Numbered from the stretch's first letter, positions 24,575 through 34,124 are shown. The stretch is 64,000 nt of DNA from CAMAVH01 sp046297835 (GCA_046297835.1 JBKBHI010000007.1:62001-126000), one strand, 5' to 3'. The notes: a model not told the origin generated them from the letters alone. Program-made: numbers and translations.

Positions 24575-24595
24575 CGGCAGCGCTCATCGTTCAAG

Positions 24596-24626
24596 AAAAA
24601 GGCCGCCCTCTCGGGCGGCCTTTTTT
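24596..24626. terminator. Strong intrinsic terminator of rpmB, bidirectional
   Basis: GGCCGCCC (24601-24608), loop TCTC and GGGCGGCC (24613-24620) are followed by TTTTTT, and AAAAA precedes the stem. It can therefore terminate rpmB on the + strand and the convergent dienelactone hydrolase gene on the - strand. Confidence 0.9.
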
Positions 24627-24644
24627 GTTGTCCGAAGCCCGCGC

Positions 24645-25508
24645 CTATTTCAGGTGCTGCTTGAAGAAGGCGATGGTGCGGCCCCACGCCTGCTCGGCCA
24701 CTTCTTTGTTGTAGCGCGCGCCGCCGGTGTCGTTGTTGAAGGCGTGCTGCGCGCCGTCATAGACGTATTTGGTGAACGGCTTGTTCGCGGCCTTCAGCGC
24801 GGCCTCGTAATCCGGATAGGTGTTGTTCACGTTCGGATCGTTGCCGGCCAGGTGGAACATGATCGGCGCCTTGATCTTGGCGGCGTCGGCGGCGTTGGCG
24901 GCGCGGCCGTAATAGACCACCACGGCGTCCGCCGCCGAGTTCACCGCCATCATGTTCGACATCGCGCCGCCCCAGCAGAAGCCGGTGACGCCGACCTTGC
25001 CGGTCGTCTGATCGCTTTTCTTCAGGTAATCGACGCCGGCGACGAAGTTGCGCACGACCTTCGCCATGTCCTTGCTGACTTCGCCGATCATCTTGACCGC
25101 GACTTCCTGATCGGCCGGCGCGCCGCCGACCGGCGAGAGCGCGTCGGGCGCGAGCACGACGAAGCCTTCGAGGGCGACGCGGCGCGCAACGTCCTGGATG
25201 TGCGGGTTGAGGCCGCGGTTCTCGTGGATGACGACGACGCCGGGGAGTTTCGTCGTGCCGCGCGGGCGGACGAGATAGCCGGTCATCAGGTCGGCGCCCT
25301 GGTAAGTCACCATTCTGGTGTCCAGCCGCGCATCGTCGGGCTTCACGATCTGGGCGTTGGCGTAGTTCGGCGCGATCATGTCGAACGCGGCGGCGGCGGC
25401 GGCGACGCTGCCGGTGATCTTGGCGGCGCGCTCGAGAAAGACGCGGCGTTCGAGGCCCTCGTGCGTGTATTGATCGTAGAGGTCGATGATGCGTTGGTCC
25501 AATGGCAT
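24645..25508 (-). CDS. Dienelactone hydrolase family protein, Tat-type signal
   Basis: The ATG at 25508 has GGAG seven bases upstream; the longer frame from 25634 is not supported. The 287-residue protein has RRVFLERA at residues 21-28 followed by a hydrophobic Ala-rich stretch, a twin-arginine-like signal placed after a 20-residue extension. The alpha/beta-hydrolase core contains GFCWGG with the Cys nucleophile, an acid in LAGNDPN and a histidine in GAQHAFNND, the Cys-Asp-His triad of dienelactone hydrolases. The substrate is unknown; no aromatic-degradation genes adjoin it. The convergent rpmB terminator lies just beyond its end. Confidence 0.88.
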   Translation of the reverse strand: MPLDQRIIDLYDQYTHEGLERRVFLERAAKITGSVAAAAAAFDMIAPNYANAQIVKPDDARLDTRMVTYQGADLMTGYLVRPRGTTKLPGVVVIHENRGLNPHIQDVARRVALEGFVVLAPDALSPVGGAPADQEVAVKMIGEVSKDMAKVVRNFVAGVDYLKKSDQTTGKVGVTGFCWGGAMSNMMAVNSAADAVVVYYGRAANAADAAKIKAPIMFHLAGNDPNVNNTYPDYEAALKAANKPFTKYVYDGAQHAFNNDTGGARYNKEVAEQAWGRTIAFFKQHLK

Positions 25509-25698
25509 GGTCTTCTCCCCTTTACCCACGTCGTGATGGGCGCCGCCGGTGATGCGGCGACGGACGCGAACGGTAACAAAAGGGCGGGGGCCTCGCCAGA
25601 CGGGCGGACGGCGCGGCTCCGTGCCGCCGATCAACTCGGCGTGAGAACGCGCTGCAACAGAGCGGTCACGATCGGGGGCGCGATGGCGCGCGCCGGCA

Positions 25699-27741
25699 TC
25701 AATGAACGGTCGTCTTTGCCGGCTTGGCCGAGGCTTTGACGGCGCGCGGGCTTTCGCCTGGGCTGGCCGGGCCGCGGCCCGAGCCGTCCTCGTCGAACAG
25801 TTCGGCGAGCTTCTCCATCATCGTCGAGCCGAGCTGCTCGGCGTCGACGATCGTCACGGCGCGGCGGTAATAGCGCGTGACGTCGTGGCCGATGCCGATA
25901 GCGACGAGCTGGACCGGCGAATAAGTCTCGATCCATTCGATGACGCGGCGCAGGTGCGCCTCGAGGAAATTGCCGGGATTGACCGAGAGCGTCGAATCGT
26001 CGACCGGCGCGCCGTCGGAGATGACCATGAGGATGCGGCGCTGCTCGGGGCGCATGACGATGCGGTTGTGCGCCCACAGCAGCGCCTCGCCGTCGATGTT
26101 CTCTTTCAGCAGCCCCTCGCGCAGCATCAGGCCGAGGTTCTTGCGCGTGCGCCGCCACGGCGCGTCGGCGTTCTTATAGATGATGTGGCGCAGGTCGTTG
26201 AGGCGGCCGGGCGCGGCCGGTTTGCCGGCGGCGAGCCATTTCTCGCGCGACTGGCCGCCCTTCCAGGCGCGCGTGGTGAAGCCGAGGATCTCGACTTTCA
26301 CGCCGCAGCGCTCCAGCGTGCGCGCCAGGATGTCGGCGCTCATGGCGGCGAGCGTGATCGGCCGGCCGCGCATCGATCCGGAATTGTCGATCAGCAGGCT
26401 GACCACAGTGTCGCGGAAATCGGTCTCCTTCTCCATCTTGTAGGAGAGCGAATAGACCGGATTGACGATGACGCGCGCCAGCCGGGAGGCGTCGAGCATG
26501 CCTTCGTCGAGGTCGAAGTCCCACGAGCGGGCCTGTTTGGCCATCAGTTTGCGCTGCAGCCGGTTGGCGAGGCGCCCGATGACGCTCTGCAGGCTGGTGA
26601 GCTGGTTGTCGAGGTGGCCGCGCAGGCGCGACAGTTCCGCCGGCTCGCACAGGTCGGCCGCGTCCACCACTTCGTCGAAGGCGGTGCTGAAGGCGCGGTA
26701 GTTGTTCTGATCCGGGCCCTGGTTGCGGTTCTGCGGCATCCAGCGCATGTCGGGCGGCAGGCCGTCGCCTTCGCCGGCGCCGGCGTTCATGTCGTCCATG
26801 GCGTCTTCGGCCGCGCCTTCCTCGCCTTCCTCCTCCTGGCTGCCGGCGTCTTCCTGGGTCGGCGTATCGGAGGATTCGGCGGTCTCGGAATCGGAGCCGG
26901 AGGATTCGTCCTCGGTCTCGTCGTTCTGGTCGCCCTCGGCGTCGGCGCCGGCGTCCATCTCGTCGATCGCCTCCTCGTCGCTGAGCGAGAGATCGGTGAT
27001 GAGCTTGCGCAGCGCCCGGGCGAAGTTCGCCTGGTCGCCGACATGGCGGTCGAGATCGGCGAAATCCTTGCCGGCACGGGCGTCGACCCAGGCGCGCCAT
27101 TCGTCGACCATGTGGCGCACGCTTTCCGGCGGCGCGCGCCCGGTCAGCTTCTCGCGCGCGATCATGCCGATCACTTCGGGCACCGGCACGTTGCTGTATT
27201 CGTTGACGCGGTTATAGACGACGTTCTTGCACTTCTGTTCGAGCGCGGCGTCGAGATTGGCGGCGACGCCGGCCATGCGCTTGGCTCCGAGCGCTTCGCA
27301 GCGTGCCTGCTCGACCTCGTTGAAGATCTTGCGCGCCGAATCGCCGGCCGGCAGATGCTTGTTGTGCAGCGTCTCGTCGTGATAGCGCAGCTTCAGCGCC
27401 ATGGCGTCGGCTTCGCCGCGGATGCGCGCCACTTCGTCGGCCGGCAGGTCGCGCGACGGCGGCTGCAAGCGGGCGCGCAGGCCCTTCACGCGCGCCGGAT
27501 CGGGGGTGAAATCGACGGACAGCTCGGGCTGGTTGGCAACCGCGCGCATGGTCGCGGCGGTGACGCGCTTGAACGCCTCGGCCGGCGTGTCCTGCGCGGC
27601 CAAGCCGCGCCCCTTGCCGGCCGGCTTGGCGCTGGGCGCGACCGGCGGGCCGTTGGACGCGGCGGCGCTCTCGGCGGGAGCCGGCGAGCGAAAACTCGCT
27701 GCCAACCCCGCCGGAGTCTTGCTGTCGTCCGCGGGGCTCAC
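25699..27741 (-). CDS. cobT: Aerobic cobaltochelatase subunit CobT
   Basis: The 680-residue protein has the CobT layout: an N-terminal helical region, a long acidic Asp/Glu/Ser-rich linker at about 265-320, and a C-terminal von Willebrand A domain with the MIDAS motif DNSGSMRGRP near 447. With CobS it forms the AAA+ chaperone-like ring that, with CobN and ATP, inserts cobalt into hydrogenobyrinic acid a,c-diamide. Its ATG overlaps the cobS stop by four bases, indicating translational coupling. cobN is not in the window. BluB, which makes the lower ligand, is at 50400-51056. Confidence 0.95.
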   Translation of the reverse strand: MSPADDSKTPAGLAASFRSPAPAESAAASNGPPVAPSAKPAGKGRGLAAQDTPAEAFKRVTAATMRAVANQPELSVDFTPDPARVKGLRARLQPPSRDLPADEVARIRGEADAMALKLRYHDETLHNKHLPAGDSARKIFNEVEQARCEALGAKRMAGVAANLDAALEQKCKNVVYNRVNEYSNVPVPEVIGMIAREKLTGRAPPESVRHMVDEWRAWVDARAGKDFADLDRHVGDQANFARALRKLITDLSLSDEEAIDEMDAGADAEGDQNDETEDESSGSDSETAESSDTPTQEDAGSQEEEGEEGAAEDAMDDMNAGAGEGDGLPPDMRWMPQNRNQGPDQNNYRAFSTAFDEVVDAADLCEPAELSRLRGHLDNQLTSLQSVIGRLANRLQRKLMAKQARSWDFDLDEGMLDASRLARVIVNPVYSLSYKMEKETDFRDTVVSLLIDNSGSMRGRPITLAAMSADILARTLERCGVKVEILGFTTRAWKGGQSREKWLAAGKPAAPGRLNDLRHIIYKNADAPWRRTRKNLGLMLREGLLKENIDGEALLWAHNRIVMRPEQRRILMVISDGAPVDDSTLSVNPGNFLEAHLRRVIEWIETYSPVQLVAIGIGHDVTRYYRRAVTIVDAEQLGSTMMEKLAELFDEDGSGRGPASPGESPRAVKASAKPAKTTVH

Positions 27742-28736
27742 GCGAGCTGGATCCGCGACGCCGCTTCAGGCAGCTCCTGATCGAAGCAGCGCTGGTAATA
27801 TTCGGCTACCGTGGCGCGCTCGACCTCGTCGCACTTGTTGAGGAAGGTCAGCCGGAAGGCGAGGCCGACATCCTTGAAGATGCGCGCGTTCTCGGCCCAG
27901 GTGATCACCGTGCGCGGCGACATGACGGTGGAGATGTCGCCGGCGATGAAGCCGGCGCGCGTCAAGTCGGCGAGCGAGACCATGTTGGAGATGGTCTTGC
28001 GGCCTTCCTCGGTGTCGTAGCTCGGCACCTTGGAGACGACGATCTTGGTCTCGTCCTCGTGCGGCAGGTAGTTCAGCGTCGCCACGATGTTCCAGCGGTC
28101 GAGCTGGCCCTGGTTGAGCTGCTGCGTGCCGTGATAGAGGCCGGTGGTGTCGCCGAGGCCGACGGTGTTGGCGGTGGCGAACAGGCGGAACGACGGATGC
28201 GGGCGGATGACCTTGTTCTGGTCGACCAGGGTCAGCTTGCCGTCCACTTCCAGCACGCGCTGGATGACGAACATGACGTCCGGGCGGCCGGCATCGTATT
28301 CGTCGAACACCAGCGCCGTCGGGGTCTGCAGCGCCCAGGGCAGGATGCCTTCGCGGTATTCCGTCACCTGCTTGCCGTCGCGCAGCACGATCGCGTCCTT
28401 GCCGAGCAGGTCGATGCGCGAGATGTGGCTGTCGAGATTGACGCGCACGCACGGCCAGTTGAGGCGCGCGGCGACCTGCTCGATGTGGGTCGATTTGCCG
28501 GTGCCGTGATAGCCCTGGATCATGACGCGGCGGTTGAAGGCGAAGCCGGCGAGGATGGCCAGGGTCGTGTTCGGGTCGAACCGGTATGCGTCGTCGCTGT
28601 CGGGCACGTATTCGCTGCCCTGGCTGAAGGCCGGCACCATCATGTCGCTGTCGATGCCGAAGACCTGGCGGACGGAGACCTCGATGTCGGGGTTCTCCAA
28701 CGGGTGGCGGTTCGGAGACATCGCTGCTGTGCTCAT
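27738..28736 (-). CDS. cobS: Aerobic cobaltochelatase subunit CobS (AAA+ ATPase)
   Basis: The 332-residue AAA+ ATPase has Walker A GYHGTGKS near residue 74-81, Walker B ALVFDEYDAGRPD, and sensor-like LFATANTVGLGDTTGLYHGT. It is the motor subunit of the aerobic cobalt chelatase in B12 synthesis. The ATG at 28736 (MSTAAMSPN) is chosen; a TTG four codons upstream is the alternative. The stop overlaps the cobT start. No cobalamin riboswitch fits in the 54 bp between this gene and the DnaJ-like gene upstream, so control must lie elsewhere or be absent. Confidence 0.96.
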   Translation of the reverse strand: MSTAAMSPNRHPLENPDIEVSVRQVFGIDSDMMVPAFSQGSEYVPDSDDAYRFDPNTTLAILAGFAFNRRVMIQGYHGTGKSTHIEQVAARLNWPCVRVNLDSHISRIDLLGKDAIVLRDGKQVTEYREGILPWALQTPTALVFDEYDAGRPDVMFVIQRVLEVDGKLTLVDQNKVIRPHPSFRLFATANTVGLGDTTGLYHGTQQLNQGQLDRWNIVATLNYLPHEDETKIVVSKVPSYDTEEGRKTISNMVSLADLTRAGFIAGDISTVMSPRTVITWAENARIFKDVGLAFRLTFLNKCDEVERATVAEYYQRCFDQELPEAASRIQLA

Positions 28737-28790
28737 GGCTTCATCCAAATAAATGTCAGTAATACTGCCGGACCGGGCAAGACCGGGCCG

Positions 28791-29471
28791 TCAGGGGGCG
28801 CTGACGCTGTTTTTGAGGGTGGCGTAAGCTTGGTTGACCAATTTTAACCGCTCCTCGGCGGTTTTGTCGCCCCCATTGGCGTCGGGATGCAGGCGTTTCG
28901 CTAGTTCCTTATAGCGGCGTTTCAATTCTGCCAAACTGAAGGGGAATTGTAGGTCCATCACGCGCAGGGCCTTGCTTTCGTCGCTGGTGGCGGGCCGTCC
29001 GCCGGGGCCGCGTTCCCGTCCGCGGCGGCCGGCGGCGCCGGCTGCCGGGCCATTTTCATCAAAGAAGCCAAAGGGATCGCGGGCCTGAGCGAAGGGATCC
29101 TCGTCGTTTCGGGGGCGGGCGCGGCGGGTGCCGCGGGTGCCCGCGCCCTGGGGGCCGTTGCGCGCCGTCCGCGCCTCCGCCTCCGCCGTCTGGGCGCTGA
29201 GCCGGCCGAGCGGCCAGGTCGGCCGCCAGCCGACGAGATCGCGCCGCACATGGGCCTCGATCTGGTCCGGCGTCATGCCGGCGAAATAATCCCAGGACTT
29301 GTTGAACTCGCGGATATGGTCGAGGCACAGCCACATATGGCTGTTCAGCGAATCGCGCGACTTGGGGGCGCGATAGACGCCTTCGCCCGGGCAATCCGGG
29401 TGGTCGCAGGCGCGCGACGCGCCGGCCGGCCGCGTCGCCCCGGCCGCCGTATGGGTTCTGGTCCTTGGCAT
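28791..29471 (-). CDS. J-domain (DnaJ-like) protein
   Basis: The 226-residue protein places its J domain at the C-terminus (about 170-225): FPFSLAELKRRYKELAKRLHPDANGGD with the invariant HPD. The N-terminal part contains a CDHPDCPGEGVYRAP segment and a later CLDH that may bind zinc, then a low-complexity Arg/Gly/Ala linker. Family members in alphaproteobacteria stimulate DnaK, but the client is unknown. It is immediately upstream of cobS (54 bp) in the same direction, a conserved neighbourhood in this class, and divergent from the BolA gene. Confidence 0.9.
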   Translation of the reverse strand: MPRTRTHTAAGATRPAGASRACDHPDCPGEGVYRAPKSRDSLNSHMWLCLDHIREFNKSWDYFAGMTPDQIEAHVRRDLVGWRPTWPLGRLSAQTAEAEARTARNGPQGAGTRGTRRARPRNDEDPFAQARDPFGFFDENGPAAGAAGRRGRERGPGGRPATSDESKALRVMDLQFPFSLAELKRRYKELAKRLHPDANGGDKTAEERLKLVNQAYATLKNSVSAP

Positions 29472-29601
29472 GGACAAAATATGAGGGCTAGCGCCGCTTC
29501 GCGCAAGCCGCGCGCTCCCTCGCATGCTCGCTTGACGCGACGGGCGGCGGGCGGCACCTTCGCGGCCATTCTCGTTCGTCGCGTGTCATAGGGTCCGCCG
29601 T

Positions 29602-29904
29602 TTGTCCGTCGCCGCCGCCATCGACCAGAAATTGCGCGACGCTTTCGCGCCCGCGCGCCTCGAAATCGTCGACGAGTCGGCGCTGCACGCCGGCCATTTT
29701 CACGCCGGCCAGGAAAGCGCCCGTCGCGCCGCCGGCGAGACGCATTTCCGCCTGCTCATCGTTTCCGAGCGCTTCGAGGGCCAAAGCCGCGTCGCGCGTC
29801 AGCGCTTGGTCTACCAGACGCTGGCCGACGAGATTGCCGGCGGCGTGCACGCCTTGGCCATGACCACGCTGACGCCGTCGGAGCTGGCGCGCGCCGGATC
29901 GTGA
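29602..29904 (+). CDS. BolA family protein (TTG start)
   Basis: The 100-residue product shows the BolA fold: LEIVDESALHAGH, the HFRLLIVSERFEG strand-loop, and RQRLVYQTLADEI with GGVHALAMTTLTP. The conserved histidines suggest [2Fe-2S] binding with a monothiol glutaredoxin. No ATG is available; TTG at 29602 follows AGGG at suitable distance. It is divergent from the DnaJ-like gene. BolA proteins act in iron-sulfur trafficking and morphology or stress control. Confidence 0.9.
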   Translation: MSVAAAIDQKLRDAFAPARLEIVDESALHAGHFHAGQESARRAAGETHFRLLIVSERFEGQSRVARQRLVYQTLADEIAGGVHALAMTTLTPSELARAGS

Positions 29905-30027
29905 GCGCGCTGTCGGGCGGAGTGACGCGCGCGGGCTTTCCTGTTTTGGTTGTGCTGGCCGCGGACTATACACTTGTGAGTTGAAAATCGGCGGCGCATG
30001 GATAAAGTGCCGCATAGAGATCCGTAC

Positions 30028-30432
30028 ATGCTTGTCAGTCGCAACGTCACGATTTCCGGTCGCCGCACCAGCATCCGCCTCGAGCAGGAGATGTGGGATT
30101 GCCTCGGCGAAATCGCGCGCCGCGAACGGCTCACCATCCACCAGATCGCCAGCGTCGTCGCCGCCGTGCGCCAGAGCTCGAGCCTGACGGCGAAGCTGCG
30201 CGTCTTCATCGTCGGCTATTTCCGCGCCGCCGCGACCGAGACGGGGCATGCCCACGCCGGGCACGGCCAGTCGCTCAACGCTATGGCGGGCGCGCGCGCC
30301 GTGCCGCCCAAGGCGGAAAGCCCCGCGACGGCCAACGCGCTGCACGATTCGGTGCGCGCGCGCATCGCGCTCCTGGCGCGCGAACCGGCCAAGCGGCAGG
30401 CGGCGTCCGGCCCGCGCAAGCGCGGCGAATAG
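30028..30432 (+). CDS. Ribbon-helix-helix domain protein
   Basis: The 134-residue product begins MLVSRNVTISGRRTSIRLEQ, a ribbon-helix-helix DNA-binding strand followed by EMWDCLGEIARRERLTIHQI and the second helix, as in the RHH_4 family of alphaproteobacteria. The C-terminal 60 residues are low-complexity and basic. The ATG at 30028 has GAG eight bases upstream; 29998 is an alternative that adds ten residues. The target operon is unknown. It converges on the DUF2889 gene. Confidence 0.85.
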   Translation: MLVSRNVTISGRRTSIRLEQEMWDCLGEIARRERLTIHQIASVVAAVRQSSSLTAKLRVFIVGYFRAAATETGHAHAGHGQSLNAMAGARAVPPKAESPATANALHDSVRARIALLAREPAKRQAASGPRKRGE

Positions 30433-30450
30433 CGCGCTATCGGCTCTTTT

Positions 30451-31026
30451 TCAGGATTTCCGCGGCCCGGTGTAGAACGCCGGCCAGCGCTGGCGCACGA
30501 CGTCGCCGTCGGCGGCGAGCGCGTGGCAGCTGTCGATGCGCTTGGGCTTGCGCGTCGGATCGGCCGGGGCGGCGAGGGTGCCGCCGTCGGGCTGCGGGAT
30601 TTTCGACACGCCGATCGTCTGATAGGCGACGGTGGCGAGCGGGCCGAGCATCTCGACCAGATGCGTGCAGCCGCGCACGCCGCCGAGCAGCTCGCGCGTC
30701 TTGCGGTTCCAGCCCGGCGCGATGCGCAACCCCTTGAGCTTGGCGAAGGCCGGCAGGATCGCCGGGCAGATAGCGTGCGGATTGGCGTCCATCGCCACTT
30801 CGACGTCGCGCACGGTCAGCGTCTTGTCCACTGTCAGGCGGATCCACATGTCGTGTAGCGGCGTGCCCGGGGCGACGGTGCCGCGAAACTCGCTGGAGAA
30901 TTCGTACGCCTTCACGTCGCGCAGGACGCCCTCGATGTCCCACAGTCCGTCGGCGCGGCGATAGCCGCGCATGTCGAGGCGCCGGTGGTGGCGTTCCTCG
31001 CGCGGCTGGGCGGGGCTCAACGGCAT
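30451..31026 (-). CDS. DUF2889 family protein
   Basis: The 191-residue protein matches DUF2889: HHRRLDMRGYRRADGLWDIEG at the start, then PLHDMWIRLTVD, AICPAI, and GCTHLVEMLGPLATVAYQTI. The last motif, with Cys, Thr, His and Glu, looks like a metal or catalytic site. Function is unknown. It is co-oriented with the CNNM/CBS transporter 36 bp upstream, so the two may be transcribed together. Confidence 0.9.
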   Translation of the reverse strand: MPLSPAQPREERHHRRLDMRGYRRADGLWDIEGVLRDVKAYEFSSEFRGTVAPGTPLHDMWIRLTVDKTLTVRDVEVAMDANPHAICPAILPAFAKLKGLRIAPGWNRKTRELLGGVRGCTHLVEMLGPLATVAYQTIGVSKIPQPDGGTLAAPADPTRKPKRIDSCHALAADGDVVRQRWPAFYTGPRKS

Positions 31027-31062
31027 GGCTTCTCTCCCTCGAAAGGCGCCGGCGGACAGGGC

Positions 31063-32397
31063 TCAGCCGCCGGCGTGGCGCACTTCTTCGGCTGCCGCCG
31101 CGCTGATCTGGCTTGCCGCTGCGTCGTTGCGCGTCTGCGGCGTGATTTTCAGCAAGGTGATCTGATTGCGCTGGCGGCGCAGAATCTCGAAGCTGAAGCC
31201 ATGGAACAGGAATGCCTGGCCGATTTCGGGAATTTGCCGCGATTCGTGCAGCACCAAGCCGGCGATGGTCGCCGCCTGCTCGTCGGGGAGCTGCCAGCCG
31301 AATTGGCGGTTGAGGTCGCGGATCGTCACGCTGCCTTCGCTGATCACCGCGCCGTCGAGGAGCTGGCGCACGCCCGGCGTGACGATATCGTGCTCGTCGG
31401 CGATGTCGCCGACGATCTCCTCGAGAATGTCTTCGAGGGTGACGACTCCCATGTAGTCGCCGTATTCGTCGACCACGACCGCGAAATGCTCGCGCCGCTT
31501 GCGGAACGCCTGGAGCTGTTCGAGCAGCGACGTCGATTCCGGCACGAACCATGGCTCTGCTGCGAGCGCGTGCAAATCGATGCGCTTCCACTCGTCGGGC
31601 CGCTTGCGGATGACCTGCAGCAGCGCCTTGACGTGCAAAATGCCGATGATGTTCTCGGCGCGGTCGCGCCAGATCGGCATGCGCGTGAAAGGGCTGGCGG
31701 CGATGCGGTCCATGATCTCGTCGAGCGGCGCGTCGATGTTGATCGACGTCACGTTGCGCCGATGGACCATGATCTCGCCGACTTCGACCTCGTCGAGCTC
31801 CAGGATGCTGTGCAGCATGGCCCGCTCCTGGTCGATCTCGCCGCGCGCGTCCTGCGCCAGCAAGTCGATGGCGCCGCGCAGGGCCTGGGTCGGGGTGATG
31901 AGCATCGCCCTGGCCTTAGGATCGCTGCCGAACAACCGGAGGATGCCGGTCACGATCATTCGCAAGCCGAGCGCCGCCGGCGAGATGAGCATGATGATGA
32001 TGCGCAGCGGCCGGGCGACGGCGAGCGCGGACGCCACCGAATGCTGCAGCGCGTAGGTCTTGGGCAGGATCTCCGAAAAAATCACCACCAGGATCGTCAT
32101 GCCGACTGTGGCGTAGGCGACGCCCGTGGCGCCGAACAACGTGATGAGAAGGCTGGTGGCGATGGCCGAGGCCAGAATGTTGACGAGGTTGTTGCCGAGC
32201 AGGATGGCCGCGAGCATGCGTTCGCGATCCTTGCGCAGGGCGCGCACGACGGTGGCGCGGCTGTCGCCGCGCTTCTCCATCTGATGAATCTCCACCCGCG
32301 GCGCCGCGGTCATCGCCGTTTCGGAGCCTGAGAAGAACGCCGATATCACCATTAAGACGAGGACGGCGAGCAGCAAAAAAATCGTCATGCTATCCAT
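31063..32397 (-). CDS. CNNM/CorC family membrane protein with CBS pair
   Basis: The 444-residue protein has an N-terminal CNNM transmembrane domain (about 1-190) with SAFFSGSETAMTAA and a cluster of conserved Asn in LGNNLVNILASA, followed by a CBS pair (about 205-325) and a CorC_HlyC domain (about 340-425) with SEGSVTIRDLNRQFGW. The family exports or gates Mg2+ and related cations and is often mislabelled haemolysin. It is downstream of aroK-aroB in the same direction with a 30-bp gap, an arrangement recurrent in alphaproteobacteria. Confidence 0.93.
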   Translation of the reverse strand: MDSMTIFLLLAVLVLMVISAFFSGSETAMTAAPRVEIHQMEKRGDSRATVVRALRKDRERMLAAILLGNNLVNILASAIATSLLITLFGATGVAYATVGMTILVVIFSEILPKTYALQHSVASALAVARPLRIIIMLISPAALGLRMIVTGILRLFGSDPKARAMLITPTQALRGAIDLLAQDARGEIDQERAMLHSILELDEVEVGEIMVHRRNVTSINIDAPLDEIMDRIAASPFTRMPIWRDRAENIIGILHVKALLQVIRKRPDEWKRIDLHALAAEPWFVPESTSLLEQLQAFRKRREHFAVVVDEYGDYMGVVTLEDILEEIVGDIADEHDIVTPGVRQLLDGAVISEGSVTIRDLNRQFGWQLPDEQAATIAGLVLHESRQIPEIGQAFLFHGFSFEILRRQRNQITLLKITPQTRNDAAASQISAAAAEEVRHAGG

Positions 32398-32427
32398 GGA
32401 GCATCCCCAGATAGGAGAGAGAACGCG

Positions 32428-33558
32428 TTAGGCCGAGGCCGGCTCGCGCAGCATGGTTTCGACGGCGGCGAGATCGGTGCCGGGCGCGAGAAACGCCTTG
32501 CCGATGCCGCGCGCCAGCACGAACGTCACCTTGCCGTCGCGCACCTTCTTGTCGCGGCCCATATGGGCGACCAGACGCGCGGCGTCCCATTTGCCTTGCG
32601 TCGCGTGGCGGCCGGCGTCGGCGAGGCCTGCGGGCAGGCCCATCTCGCGCAGATGGCGCCTCACGCGCGCGGCGTCGGCGGCGGGGCACAGGCCGAGGCG
32701 GACGGAGAAGTCGAAGGCGAGACCCATGCCGGCGGCGACCGCTTCGCCGTGCAGCAGGTCCGCGCCGTAGCCGAGTTCGGTTTCCAGCGCGTGCGCGAAG
32801 GTGTGGCCGAGATTGAGCAGGGCGCGGTCGCCTTCCTCTTTCTCGTCGCGCGCGACGATGGCGGCCTTGGCCTGGCAGCTTTTGACCACGGCATATTGCC
32901 GCGCCGCCGCGTCGCCGGCTTTCGCCGCAGCGCCGTTGGCTTCGAGCCAGGCGAAGAAATCGGGGTCGTCGATCAGGCCGTATTTGGCCACTTCGGCATA
33001 GCCGGCGAGGAATTCGCGCTCCGGCAGGGTGGCGAGCGCGTCGAGATCGGCCAGCACGAGGCGCGGCTGATGGAACGCGCCGATCAGGTTCTTGCCCTGG
33101 CGCGTGTCGATGGCGGTCTTGCCGCCGACCGAACTGTCCACCTGCGCCAAAAGCGTCGTCGGGACTTGGACGAACTCGACGCCGCGCAGCAGGATCGACG
33201 CGGCGAAGCCGGCGAGATCGCCGATCACGCCGCCGCCGAGCGCGATCACCATCGTGCGCCGCTCGACGCCGAGATCGAGCATGTCGTTCAGCAGCTTCTG
33301 CAGGAAGCCGAAATCCTTGGTGTGTTCGCCGGGCGGCAGAACGAGGCTGTCGCGCTTGATCCCGGCGCGGTCCATCGCCGCTTCGAACTTCGGCAGATGC
33401 AGCTTGGCGACGTTTTCGTCGGTGACGATGACGACGCGCTTCTGGCGCAGCAGCGGCGCGATGTGGGCTTCGGCTTCGGCGAGCAGGCCGCCGCCGACCT
33501 TGATCTCGTAGCTGCGCGCGCCGAGCGCGACGGGAACGGTGGTGATGCCGGCGTTCAC
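32428..33558 (-). CDS. aroB: 3-dehydroquinate synthase
   Basis: The 376-residue enzyme shows the NAD-binding GGGVIGDLAGFAASILLRG, metal-site histidines in HTFAHALE and LLHGEAVA, and the lysines of SVGGKTAIDTRQGKNL. It converts DAHP to 3-dehydroquinate, step two of the shikimate pathway. Its ATG overlaps the aroK stop by four bases, so aroK and aroB are translationally coupled, the usual order. Confidence 0.97.
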   Translation of the reverse strand: MNAGITTVPVALGARSYEIKVGGGLLAEAEAHIAPLLRQKRVVIVTDENVAKLHLPKFEAAMDRAGIKRDSLVLPPGEHTKDFGFLQKLLNDMLDLGVERRTMVIALGGGVIGDLAGFAASILLRGVEFVQVPTTLLAQVDSSVGGKTAIDTRQGKNLIGAFHQPRLVLADLDALATLPEREFLAGYAEVAKYGLIDDPDFFAWLEANGAAAKAGDAAARQYAVVKSCQAKAAIVARDEKEEGDRALLNLGHTFAHALETELGYGADLLHGEAVAAGMGLAFDFSVRLGLCPAADAARVRRHLREMGLPAGLADAGRHATQGKWDAARLVAHMGRDKKVRDGKVTFVLARGIGKAFLAPGTDLAAVETMLREPASA

Positions 33559-34124
33559 GATGCGGCTCCGGCGTTCGTCGTTGCGGGATGGGCGGCGAGA
33601 TGCTCGGCCAGCGCGGCCATCACCTTGTCGGCGACCAGCTCGGCCGATTGCTCGCCGCTGTCCACCGTCACGTCGGCTTCGGCATAGACCGGCTCGCGCT
33701 CGGCGAGCAGGCGGGCGAGGGTCTCGCGCATGTCGCCGGTCTTGAGCAACGGCCGGTCCTTGCGCCGCGCCACGCGCTTGAGCAGCAGCTCGATATCGGC
33801 GCGCAGCCAGATCGAGACGCCGTGCTCGGCGATGCGCGCCCGCGTCTCGGGATTCATGAACGCGCCGCCGCCGGTGGCGATCACGGCCACGGGGCCGTCG
33901 AGCAGGCGGGCGATGACGCGGCGCTCGCCCGAACGGAAGGCGGCTTCGCCGTCGCGCGCGAAAATCTCCTCGATGGTCGATTGCGCGGCGGTCTCGATCT
34001 CGGCGTCGGCGTCGACGAACGGCAAATCGAGCTTGCCGGCGAGGATGCGGCCGACCGAGGTCTTGCCCGCGCCCATCATGCCGACCAGCACGACGCTTTT
34101 GCGCAAATCCGGCAGCTTGCTCAT
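33555..34124 (-). CDS. aroK: Shikimate kinase
   Basis: The 189-residue P-loop kinase has Walker A GMMGAGKTSVGR at residues 14-25, the DADAEIE substrate site, FRSGERRVI, and the Walker B-like VIATGGGAF. It phosphorylates shikimate at O3. First gene of the aroK-aroB unit and divergent from the small membrane protein gene, sharing a 183-bp intergenic region in which a good + strand promoter is visible. Confidence 0.96.
   Translation of the reverse strand: MSKLPDLRKSVVLVGMMGAGKTSVGRILAGKLDLPFVDADAEIETAAQSTIEEIFARDGEAAFRSGERRVIARLLDGPVAVIATGGGAFMNPETRARIAEHGVSIWLRADIELLLKRVARRKDRPLLKTGDMRETLARLLAEREPVYAEADVTVDSGEQSAELVADKVMAALAEHLAAHPATTNAGAAS

Noticed and set aside
28737..28790. Cobalamin riboswitch ahead of cobS
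   Set aside because: Only 54 bp separate cobS from the upstream gene, too short, and no B12-box-like sequence is seen.
29602..29904. BolA gene as a pseudogene because it lacks an ATG
   Set aside because: The whole fold is intact and TTG at 29602 follows a suitable AGGG.
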